Source: Stichopus chloronotus (lineage: Eukaryota; Echinodermata; Holothuroidea; Aspidochirotida; Stichopodidae). From it: a stretch of DNA of 64,000 bases. The notes under the pieces were generated by a model. It was not told the DNA's origin. It was given only the letters and a program-made list of their open reading frames with translations, and did not search any database. Location of the stretch: contig CM037842.1 in the NCBI GenBank assembly GCA_021234535.1, positions 4,243,315 through 4,307,314 of the forward strand, read 5' to 3'. Position 1 is the stretch's first letter; each line of letters begins with the position of its first letter. Positions 23,601-35,600 of the stretch are shown one piece after another. The position numbers and the translations under genes were made by a program.

Positions 23601-26600
23601 AAAATTGGCCTATGTCTAAATATAGTGATCATGTTTTAATGGGGTTCCTTAGTTTCATCGGTTTGCTCGCGTCAATCAAATGCCGTTGCACGGTAAAGCT
23701 TTTCTACAAAGTTTCAGTGATCTGCAATGTTTTTACTATCTTTAAAATACTTCATCTCCAGCCGTAGTTTCAATTTGTCTACTGCCATGATATTCTTCAC
23801 TAAATTCTGAAAGGTTACTTCATCGCATTTGATGTATTTAATTTGTAACACTCTTCATTTTACACTATATTTTTTACCTTTACTATATCTGTACTCTAAA
23901 TGGGTTATCTCCATTCAGGTCATAGCATCATTTCTGTACTGGGACGCTTGGTGTCGCAAGTAACATGTGGCTTTTAATTTTCACAATCATGAATATTCAT
24001 TTGTTCAAGGCAGCGTCCCCACAGAATTTCCATAAAGTTATGTTATTCAGGCAGGTATCAGGTCACATAATCATTGGAGAAGCATTACTCTTTTATTCGC
24101 TGTAGATGAACCAAGTAAGGTAAAAATGCATGTCTGTAGCCTGTTATCAATCACTTCCCCGTTGATGAGTACCCACATATGAGACTAAAGGTCCCTGTGT
24201 CTTACATCAGTCTGTGTGTTATCATTATTCGACTGATAGTTACTTTAGAAACCTGGTAGACTGTCTTCAGCTTGTATCTAAGCAGATGCAGATCGTTAGT
24301 AAATTTTAATTGCGGACAGCGCCACTTTCATTGAGGGCAATGTGAACTACTGCTGTTTACAAACAATTAGCGCACCACACGTCACGATCTTGCGTGTCGT
24401 GCAGGTATTCGTATGCCAGCTAAATATTTCACAAAACATTTTTGCCTGCAAGATCTAACTTCGATTTAAGTTAACGACATTTTTATCCCGAGTTGGTAAA
24501 AGTAAGTGACGATCTTAGCTCGTTTGGTTTGCAAATTGATTTACGTAGTTAAATTAGCACTAAATGTTAATTAACATTACATCGACCGTAATATTCCCTT
24601 GCAATATTAACGTAAAGTTTAGGATACTTTCAATCATTAAACTTTTTATCGGATACCTCAATCCATAAAAAATTGCATTTTTTTCTGCTTCCACCAGATA
24701 TGCTAGTTGATACTATCGAAGGAACAAAGTTTTTTACCTTTTCTGTTCAGTGTATCCGAAAAATATCGGGAAAAAAGCTATTCCCTATTCCATCTAAACT
24801 GTAGGTGACTCCCTTTGCCTATTGTCAAAATAATGACAAGCCAGATACAGACACGAACAACAGCTCTGAATGTGTTATAAGAATTCTTTTTTCGGTCATT
24901 CATCCTTCATTTTACGGACGTCTGTAGTCAGTCAACTGCCGTATTACGTTCAAAATCTGGCAACCACTTTTCACTTGGATTATACTCCTTTCAGTCTGAA
25001 GGCAAGTGTCACTTACTCATTCAAAGGTTCTTGTGATAGGAACGTCTTTTATATCTGCATAACCAAAAGGCATCTGTCTGTGAGGATTAACAAGCATTTG
25101 AACAATACATCACCAATCCATGACCACATTCTCAGCTGTAACGAGTGTGGCGGTTGCACTATTTGTTGACTATTTTAGCATTTGTCAACTCTGAAATTAA
25201 CATCAAAGAAGCATTGCTAATCACGATACCTCGACCTACACTTACCTCACAATGTCTACAGGATGGCTCATCATATAATTTATCTGCTTTCCGACTCTAG
25301 TTGTAACTGTCTACTCCTAAAACTATAGTCTAAAGTCGAGTTGTTTTTCTTTTTTTTTATATACATTGCTTTCTTTTTGCATGGCTTAAACGTTTGAATA
25401 TATTTGCTTGAAGAAAAAGATGTGATATCTTCGAGAACGCTCGCATTTTAAATGCTTCTCAAGAGGATTTTTTGTTTGTATTTGCTTTTTTATTTGGCAT
25501 TACTCTCAATCATACGTTTGGTAGATATGATAAAGGTTAGAACGCAGTGGATTTATTTTTCCTTTGAGACGGGCTGTATGTTTACAAGTAGAAAAGGCTA
25601 AACAGACAAGGGCATTGGTAAAGTCATCGCGACATCGTTTCAATATACCGGATTTTCAACAGCATCCCTGAGAATATTGCCATAATTTTATTTGCACCTA
25701 CCAGCATAACAATCTTCCCAAATAGCAATGTCTCCAGAATAGTCAAATTTACTTTGAAAGTGAGTAACCTCATCTTCAGAACCAAGACATGCCAGGTGTG
25801 AATCTTTTGAGATTCCCTTACAGGTTTCATTTGCCTCGATCCAGGTTACCGGGCGTGCACAATCAAATACAATGTAATAGCTGCTGCCAATCTTTCTCCA
25901 TTCACCTTCAGCACACTCTGGGAAGAGAAAGAAAATAACTGCAGAGAACTGTACTCAATGGTCTGAAGAAAAAAATGGTTGGCAAGAACATACATTCGCC
26001 CCCTGCAACAGTTCCAATTTCAGTTGCAGTCACGAGGGGAAGTCGATTTTAGTTTAATCTTGTTTTTACTTTCTGCTATTTTGTCGATGATTCTCTCTAT
26101 CATCACACACACAGAGAGGTGTCATTAGAAGGGGATTGAATGGAAAATTTAATTACTGATAATACTTCAAGACCCACCAAATCCAAAGAAAGTAAGCTGT
26201 TTATTTGACTCAAAGACATGTTTTTCATTTATTTAAGGATTCCAGTTCTTCAGCTTTCCCCCTAGCAACGCAATTTAAATCAACTAATCCTTAAACAATT
26301 ATATTGCTCAGAACAATGGTTTGAAGGCATGTGTTTACCTTCTGACACTTTCAGAGAAGGTGGCACAAAACTTGAAACGACTGTTTACCTGACATAAATG
26401 AATACATTTGTCCCTGATATAAAAAATTTATCGCATGCAAATGAACTGAAGCGGCAGAAGTCTAATATATTGTCAAGTATATGTGAAGTTTCCTGAAATA
26501 AATATTATAGATTGCTTGCCGTATTCCGTCATACACCCTAGATGTTATACTATCATACGCTACACCAAACGACACCTCGGCAGAAAAAGTATTTCCCTTT

Positions 26601-29600
26601 GGCGACTAACAATGCTATTGCAGTACAGAAATCTGCTGACTCATGCCTTAACTGAAGCAGACTACAAATACCATAATGTGTTTACTTTCTAATCATATTC
26701 AAGTCCTACATAAATTTCAAGTACGATACAAAAGATAGATTACTGGATAAACTTGTACACATGACTTCACAGCGTTGAATATCCTCCTCCCCTCCCCCCC
26801 CCCCATAACTTTTAATGTCATAGAAAACAATTGTAGCTTAATATATGGTAGTAGTTACATGAGAGTAGGTCTACATATGTGTGTATAATGTCAGTCCATA
26901 TTTGTAAAGTGTGCTTAGACTTTTGGAATGCATAATGTAGACATTCACATTGTTATCTGCATCGCGACGTTGAGAGTCAACTTCAGATGTATGTGACTTT
27001 CAAGTTTCTATCGTGTATGCTCAATCGCGATGTAAGTTTTCACCCACAGTGGTGTGTATTAGAGTACACCCCTACAGTCCAAAAGGTGCACAGTGGTGTA
27101 CCGAGATTCCTTTGTAATAAGAGGCAAACACAGTTCCTTACTTCCAACACGGGTTCGTGAAGAATTGTTTGAATTGTGGGTTGCCTTTGGACAGGCTTCA
27201 ACTGATAGGTGTACGTTCATTTCGTTTCATTTCACAGAAAGGGTACTCAAACAGCTTCTCAAGAAGCGGTTAATGAATTATTCAATCGACAAGGCCATGT
27301 AATTACATTTATATAGCATGAAGTTGTTCGACCGAACTATGCTATCAAGTGCAAGCGTTAAGAGGAACATCTCATCAGTTTTGAACAAATCTGCCTCGTG
27401 TTAGTGTAAGAAATATATTTCGTGTGGTAATATCGGTGATAATTGAAAGGTAAACAAGATGTCCGTTGGTGTTTGCGCATTGAAAAACACATACAAAAAA
27501 AAAGAGTATTATGGACTTACGTCATTAACGCTTCAAGAAATTTATATCACAACTGTGTTAAAACTTGAGCATCCCCGAGTAATTCATGTCGCTGTTTTTT
27601 TTGCTTACAACTATACTACAGAAATCTTACCTGAGTGTACCGTTGTTTCTCTTTCTTCTGATGTACTTTTGATCATTGTAGTCCCTGGAAAGTTAGCATC
27701 ATAATGTTAGGTATGTTTCACTCGCGAATAAATTTACATTACAACAGTTAAAAACTGACACTCCTCGAGTAATTGATGTTAATTTGTTGAGAACCAAAAG
27801 ACTATAACACAGAAAACTCACCTGAGCTTACAGTTGTTTCTCCATCTTCTAATGTACTTTTCACCGATGTAGTCACTGAAAAGAAAACACATTGGAATCA
27901 AACACGGTTACCATACGTCATGGCAACAAAGTGTGCAGGAAACCTCTTCATCTCCTTTATCGAGCTAATAGACTGATCTTCCTAACGCGATTAACCACTG
28001 ATAAAGAAAATTAAAAAAATCTAACAAATAATTATTATCTTCCTCCTTTGTGGTGAAAAGTTAATCTTCATAGCGTAGAATTTTCGAAGTTTTTGTTTTG
28101 TACAGAAATATTCATTTCCTTTGACAAGTTTTTTTTCATGACCCAGAAGTATATCACACAGACACTTATTACAACTTCTTTTATTTGTTCATTTTGTTTT
28201 GAGGAAACGTTATGACAGAATTTAAAATATGTGAACTTGTATATAACATTTTCAGTCTCCAATCAATTTTTTCACTCTTTTTTTCTTTTAAAGATTGAAC
28301 ATTTCAATGTAAAACAAGAATTTTAATATCAAAGAACAACAACGACTTGGTGCAGTTATTTGTCGGTGTGGTCTTGAAGACTATTGAGGTAGAACTGCCA
28401 TTGTGTCAAACAGCAATATCTTGATTTATAAAAAAAATGAAATGGTGTGAAGTTCAAAGTGTCCCATAAGTTGTGGGACATAGCAGAACACCTTTCAGCA
28501 CGCACTGTTTTTATTTATTTTTTCACTAAATGTAATTTAATACCAGAAGTTAAACTTTTCTGGTTTTATTTTAAAGGGATTTCTATCGTTGAAACTTATA
28601 TCAGTATAATTTACACGTAAATAAACGGTGCGATTAAGGGCTACCTTCCAGTTCATTGTTTGTTGAATACAGAAATGACAACGGTGTAAAAATAGAGACG
28701 GACGTTTGAAAACACCTGTGCCATGTTTCGGTTGTTTAATTTGTTGGCAACTAATCAGTTTCGTGAGAATCGCACGAATAGGAAAGTTGTTATTGACTTC
28801 TGCAACAGCTAGACAACGCACAGAATACTGTAAACCCTTCTGGAGCATATCACCGATATCGCATACACACAAGGTGTTTCGTACATTATTATTCATGCAC
28901 CACGATTTTTCTCCGACCCTGGAAGAAGCAGTAATATATTCACACTCGTTCAAAGTATAACTACATTCAATTTTGCTATGGAATTAGTAAGAAAATTGAC
29001 AACCAATGACAATGAGCTTTCAGTTTGAAGTGGGACTGACCAAAGTGGGGTGTATAAAACATTAGGAAATCAGTCAGAAAAATTTTAAACCGTTAAACCC
29101 GTCTATTGGACAAATGACAAAAAAAAAAAACAATAATACGTGCGTTATGATGGCAAACGTGTGACTGTATATGTCTATATCAATTTCGAGTATTCCAAAA
29201 GTGCATGTATTTGTGAGAATATACCATTCAGTCAAGAGAGGGTGTATAGTATGTTCATTGTGAATGGATGAAAATGGTGAAGTTTCAATATGCATTACAT
29301 AAAGCTTACATGTGTAGATGTGCAGTTGTACATAATGAACGCGGTTCTTCCAATGGATATTCGGGTGAAGAGCAGTCCGACGGCGGACATACATACGGGG
29401 AATGGTAGAATAGAAAACAGGTAAAGCTTAAAGGGGCAGCTTTATGCGGGGAGCTGTTGGGTGGAGGATTAGAGAAAAAGGAGAGAAGAGCTGATGAAGT
29501 AAAGGAGGTAACTGCATGTAATGGACTTAAATTGGCCGAATAGCTCTTAGCAATGGACGAGAATACCATTAGGGTAATAAGCTTCTGATGCACACTTTAT

Positions 29601-32600
29601 GAGAACCCATTGATAGAGCAATGTTAGAACATTCTTTACTTTTGGTGTGTTTTCACTTATCATATACTGACAGAAACGTAACTTGATGTGTCGTTCCTCC
29701 ATTTTAATTTGAAGTGCTTTCCATTAGTGTAGTAACTGGAAAGTGAATATTGTAATAACAGTTTATTGTTAATTAAAACAGTCCTTATAAAAAAAAAAAC
29801 TTACAGTGGTAGTAGTCTGACCTTTGAAATGTAGGATAGGACAGTGCTGTAATATTGAAGAGACTGCAACATACAGGCAAATGATATCAGAAGTATCTCA
29901 CTATTAAAACATAAACAACGTTTAGTGTTTGTCTTGTTTCTTATTTAAAAAAGAAACGCCATAAGAAGTGGCATACTTACATGACTTTGCAGTTGTTTCT
30001 ATTTCTTTTGATGTGCTTTTGGTCGTCGAAGTCGCTGGAAAGTAAAATTGTCATTTTCCAAGTTCGTCTTTTTTTGTAAGTGATGGTTACTGAACTAAAA
30101 AGATAAGGTTTTGAAACAAACGCTCTTTTTCTGGTATCAATTATCCCACTAATAGAGTACCCTTTAAGTGCATGTGTTTCCATTTATTATAACTTTGTTG
30201 ATAAAATCTAAGAACTAACCTTGATGCTTCGATTCTTCATTTCTATACGACGTGCTTTCCAATGATGTTGCCGCTGAAAAGATCATAACATGATATGAAG
30301 ATAAAACACAAACAAAATATGGTTGTTATACTTTATCAAATATTTCACTATATATTGAAATCGACTTTGAAAAAATCAGTTTTGTGAAGTTTTCAGTGGA
30401 ATCTTTCGTAATGATATAGTTGGATTGCTTAAATGTTTGTAGTATTTCTTTTGTGAGCTTAAAATTTCATATCCATAAGTAATAATTAGCATTAGAACAC
30501 AGACAGCAACTAATAACAAATATTTCACCTTATGATCACTAATCCCGAATATTTACTTTATCGGAAATATGTCCAAAGTAAATTTTCAGCAGTAGTAGTT
30601 TTACTATTTGTCTATCTTAAAATAAAGTTCTTAATTATAACATACTCATTCTAATGTTGAGAGAGAAATAAGTACCGGGTTATATTGTGTTGTACATGCT
30701 ATTTAAATCGAAATGTCAAACAGGTGACCATAATTCCATTTAAACATCTACTCTTTTCTTTCCTTGTTCATGCCTGGTTTGATTTGTATCATAACTGCTT
30801 TGATTTCTACAAAACAATCTTCAAATCTTTACCTTTACTTCATGTATCTGTGTGCGTATATGTCTCTGCTTTACTGGTGGTTAGATTAATAACAATGATA
30901 TCTCAACTCAGACAACTCAGATGTGCGGTAGACTTATAGAACCTTGTCCTTTTCTTTATTACATTGCAATTTTCATCGATGTGGTCCCTTAAAAAAATTT
31001 TTTTTCTTTCAGTCGATTTAACTCTGCCCAATGGTTACCAGTCCATGAAAAGATAGTATGAATGCACTGATAAATTTTCAAGTCTGTAAAGCAGTCATAA
31101 AAAACCTTTACTTTTGGGAGTCTTTATGATTATGATTATGGTTGTGATTGTGATTTTGATGAAGATGATGAATATGATGATTATGATTATTATGGTGAAT
31201 ATAATGATTTTGATGATTATGATGATAATGATTATCATAACTATTGGGATTATTATGATTATTATGGTTGTGATCATTGTGATTGTGAGTGTGAATGTGA
31301 TGATGATGATGATGGTGGTGGTGGTGATGATGATTATTATTATCACTGCTATAATTATCATCATTATTACTATTAATATTACTATTATTAGTATTATCAT
31401 TATTATCATTGTTATCATTATCATTGACCAATTATGGAAACACTTACCTTCATGTGTGGTTGCCACAAACTTGTTTGATGTTCTTTTTATCGATGTAGTC
31501 ACTAGAATAATACGTATTGTTACTGTTCATTTTAATCAGTTGCTTTATACTTTTTCACTTAAACGTTTTTGTTTCTTTTAGTAGTTTTAAAATGATCTCC
31601 AATATTTTCAAATGAGAAAATAAAGTGATGTGACTTAAAATTCATTGCAAAAATTTAAAGTCATATGATTTACTTTTAACTCGGAAGTCATAGGTATTTC
31701 TCTTTTTTCAAGAACAACAATGTTAGATACAACAGACTTACGGGGTCTTGTTGTAGTTGTTACTGTAAAGTGAACACAGGTATTATGTAGGTGATAAGTA
31801 ATAATAGTGATATATAAGTTATCATTTCTAGGTAATTCTGGACTGTAGCTTCACTAAATATAAGTCGATAAAATTCAAACCAGTGTTAAAACCAATATAG
31901 TAAAATTCAATTTACTTTGGTGTATTTTCACTTAGTATAATTTCATGACAAAAGCTAAGTTGATCTCACTTTGGTAAGTCGTTGCTTCATTTGTATCAGA
32001 AGGGCTTTCCATCGATGTAGTCTCTGAAAAAAATTATTGTAATTATGAACATAATTTCACAGTTGATTTTTAAGCCCTAAGCTTATCTAAAGAGTTCAAT
32101 ACCCCTTAAAACAAAAATTGGTAAAGACCGAAAGAGACCCAAACATCCTTTAATAAACCGATGCGCTTACATGTCCTGCAAAAAATAAACAAATAAAATT
32201 TGAAAGAAATTGAAATGCATTTCGACCTTATAATATTACGTATTTTTTAGGAAGCCTTAATGATATTGCTAAATAAGGAAAGGATATGTTGATTTTAATA
32301 GCACAGATGTACGACCGATATTTTTTTTTAATTTTGTAACTCTATATAGTGATGATTACTAACCTAAGGAGACAAGATTTTCCTTCAGAACTCAACAATA
32401 AAGTTTCAGGTCTCAAAGGGAAATAGGGCGTTTGTTTTACAGAAAACAATCATATTCTTAAAACCAATATTTGTGAAAGTAGGATGAAAGATTGTTCAAA
32501 ATAAGTAAGGACAGTAGCCTTCTTTTCAACGAATAAGATTTTCGCAGATAGACATTCAGTTATTTGTAGCTCAACAATCATTTGTTCACCCAAACTTTTC

Positions 32601-35600
32601 AAAATTCAAATAATTCATCTTCCGTTACTCATCACATGCATAATGTTTTGAGGAGATGAAGCTTTGACAGATATCTATTAATGAGACTGAATGGTTTAAG
32701 AATGGTTAAAGCTATTTTCTTTGTACGCCATGGTGGTGTATTCTAAACGCCCTATTTCCCTTTAAATCGAAAACAGAACCTCTTTTACTGCGGTCCGTTT
32801 TCATTTGTATAATTTTGGTGACCAACTGCTAAGATGGACTGACCTTTGTGTATTGTCGTTTTCCTTTCATTTGATGTGCCGTCCATCGTAATAGCCCCTG
32901 AAAAGTAAATATTTTCATATTACGCTGATACAATTAAATCCTGGTTATAAAGCATCACACAGTTTAATGTTGGTTAAAAAAATTTTTTTGTCTAGAAAAA
33001 CAAGATACAGTAAACTTACATGGACTTGTCGTTGCTTCTACTCCCATCGATGTGCTTTTTATAGTCGTAGTCTCTGTAAAGTGAACACAGTTATTTTAAG
33101 TGTTTGTTTCTTATTGCCGTTAATAACCTACGATTTTCAATTTTCATTCAAAGTCAATCCATAAAGTTTCATTCCTTAATTTTTTTGTTAAGTACCTTTC
33201 ACTTTGGTGTAGTTTTACTTATTACAATTTGATAACTAACGCTAAGAGAAACTAACCTAGATGTGTCGTTGTGTCTATGTTTGATGCGCTTCCCATCGAT
33301 GTAGTCGCTGAAAGGAAACATTGCAATTTTGTAATTGAATGTTGAGGACTTAACTAACAGTTCACTATTTGTTGAGACCCTAAGATTGGAAAAAAGGAAC
33401 ATAGGTGTCAGCTATAGTGGAGACATCAACATTCGTTTATAAGTCCTAGAAGGATTTCAAGAAGTAAAGTTTGGAGGAACTTCAATCCTAAAAAATATTT
33501 TAATCAGAGGCGGATCTAGGGGAGAAGCCGAAGTGTCAAGAGCCCTTCCCCACCCTTCCAAAAATGTTGATATTTTTTTAACTTGATAAAACAGTACAAA
33601 GCCTTATCCAATTAGCACACTAGGCCTATGTGATGTGTCAGTCAAACTTGGTCGTTATTGTTAACCTCAAAATACTAGTAGTCCCCCTGAAGAGTCACTT
33701 AACTCATGTTATACAGAACTCTGGCAACATGAAAATACTCATCTAACTTAGATAACTCTAGACATTACCAGGAGTATTATCCTCAGTCTGTGGTTACCCA
33801 TGAGTCCTGTATTAAATATCTTGCTTAACTTCAGTTTATTACTAGGGTAAGCAGACCCACAGAAACTGCTGTTTCAAAAGACTTCAACTATAATTTGTCA
33901 AAATCTCAGGCTTGTTTTTGCCATAACACTTTTCGCCGCTAGGGTCTTACTCGAGGTCATGATGCAGTTACTGTGGATGGATGTTCTGGGTGATCTGAAG
34001 GAAAAAGTAACTCACACAAGGAATTATCATCCTGCTATTTGGAACCAATCAATTTGAAACCTATTCATGGAGAACTTCAACACTATATGACTGCAGTTGA
34101 CACAAATAAAGTGAGAGAAAAAAATATCGTATACTTATAACTTTGTTACAAAATAAAACTGCCACAGAGATTTCACTCTCTAAATTGCTTTATTTGCGAC
34201 AAACTCAATGGCAGAGACAGTGACAGACAGTTGAAAAATAACCCATACTAAAACACTGGTATCAGTTCTACTGTTTTCATTCAATACTGAACGTTTTAAG
34301 TTGTTTGAATAATACACTCATGGCATGCATTATTAACCTCTCTATACGATCTACCTACTGCCCCCCCCCCCCTCAAATCCTGGATCCGCCACTGCTAATA
34401 ATATTTGTCAGAAATATTAACGATGATAGACCTCTGTTAAATAGTACTGACAGTGTTGTGATTTTCAATCACAGATTGAAAATTTTCAAAGCAATAGATA
34501 ACGACAGTACCTTCTTTAAAACTCAGCACGTGATATTGATAAGAGATACAAGATACAGACTTACATGGCGTTGGTGATGGCGTTGTTGTTGCGTCTGTTT
34601 CTTTTGCTGTACTTTTAATCGTTGAACTAACTGGAAAGTTAAGACTATTGTTAGTTATTATTTTTAGATCTCAGTGATATTTTCTAATCTAGCAAAAAAA
34701 ATATCAAACCCAGAAAAAGTTTCAGGTGTAAACACTGCCAGACCAAACTTTAGCCATTCTTTTTGAAGCGTTCACATTTAGTTTTTAAGTTATTGTTAAT
34801 CAGGCTCTACAACAAATAATTGCACATAATACATCATAGAAGAAGTACGCTTGTAATGTTTATAATCAGGAATAATTATTTTCGTACCCAGACCTGAGCT
34901 ACAGCGTTACCATTTGATCCACTTAAAACAAATGCTTATCTTGTTCTACCCTTGGAAACGTTTAGAGTGAAGGAACAGTCATTGTTTTGTTGTACACGTT
35001 ATAATATACCATTGTGGTGACAGTCCCAAAATCACATGAAAAAATATGGGCTTCCTATCTGATCTTGCTCCAAGTTACCCCTTTGTCGATTGCAAATAAG
35101 CGTTCAGCTACTTTAAGACAGTTTATGTATATGCAAGCTACTCTCAAATTTGGCAGTTTCTAACAAATAAATAAAGTGAGACAAACATTTACAGAAAATA
35201 TTCCATAAAAATTGCAGATGGTAGGCAATCTATTAAAGTACATAGACTTTGATGGCCGTTATTCAGTGTCATTATTTCCTAAATAATAAATGTCGAGTTC
35301 ACTTGCAAAGTATTTCTCTAGAACATTTATTATATTATGAAATGATTTCTGCAGTATATCAGAGGAGGTACAGAACAAATCACCGGTTGGTTTGCTACAG
35401 ACTGCAACAACACTTTTACTAATTGCTTATAGGTATTTTACTATGTTTCCAGATCCTTGGATAAGATACACGTGATCAAATGTCAGCGAAGGAAGACGTC
35501 GGCAAGACTTTATTTCGCTCTTTATTTCGTTCTTTGTTTCTTAAATAATTATTTAGTGAATCATTGAGTCTCATATTTCCATTACGTAGCATTCATGATA

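Larger units (their letters stand above)
30274..31447. other. Gene 2 intron with a dead exon and a microsatellite
   Basis: It holds a probable dead stalk exon at about 30935-30987 and the triplet microsatellite at 31118-31430, both listed separately. Confidence 0.4.

Noticed and set aside
28537..28953. 138-codon minus-strand open frame inside a gene 2 intron
   Set aside because: It overlaps an 84-codon plus-strand frame, has no recognisable domain, no splice context and no counterpart in gene 1.
29491..29510. Other ctgatga strings as hammerhead candidates (for example 29491 and 63723)
   Set aside because: No gaaa box, cleavage triplet or pairing stem I at the proper distance.
31095..31581. 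135-155-codon Ile/Met-rich and Asn/His-rich frames on both strands
   Set aside because: Artefact of the gat/att microsatellite; the minus frame only borrows a piece of stalk exon 8.
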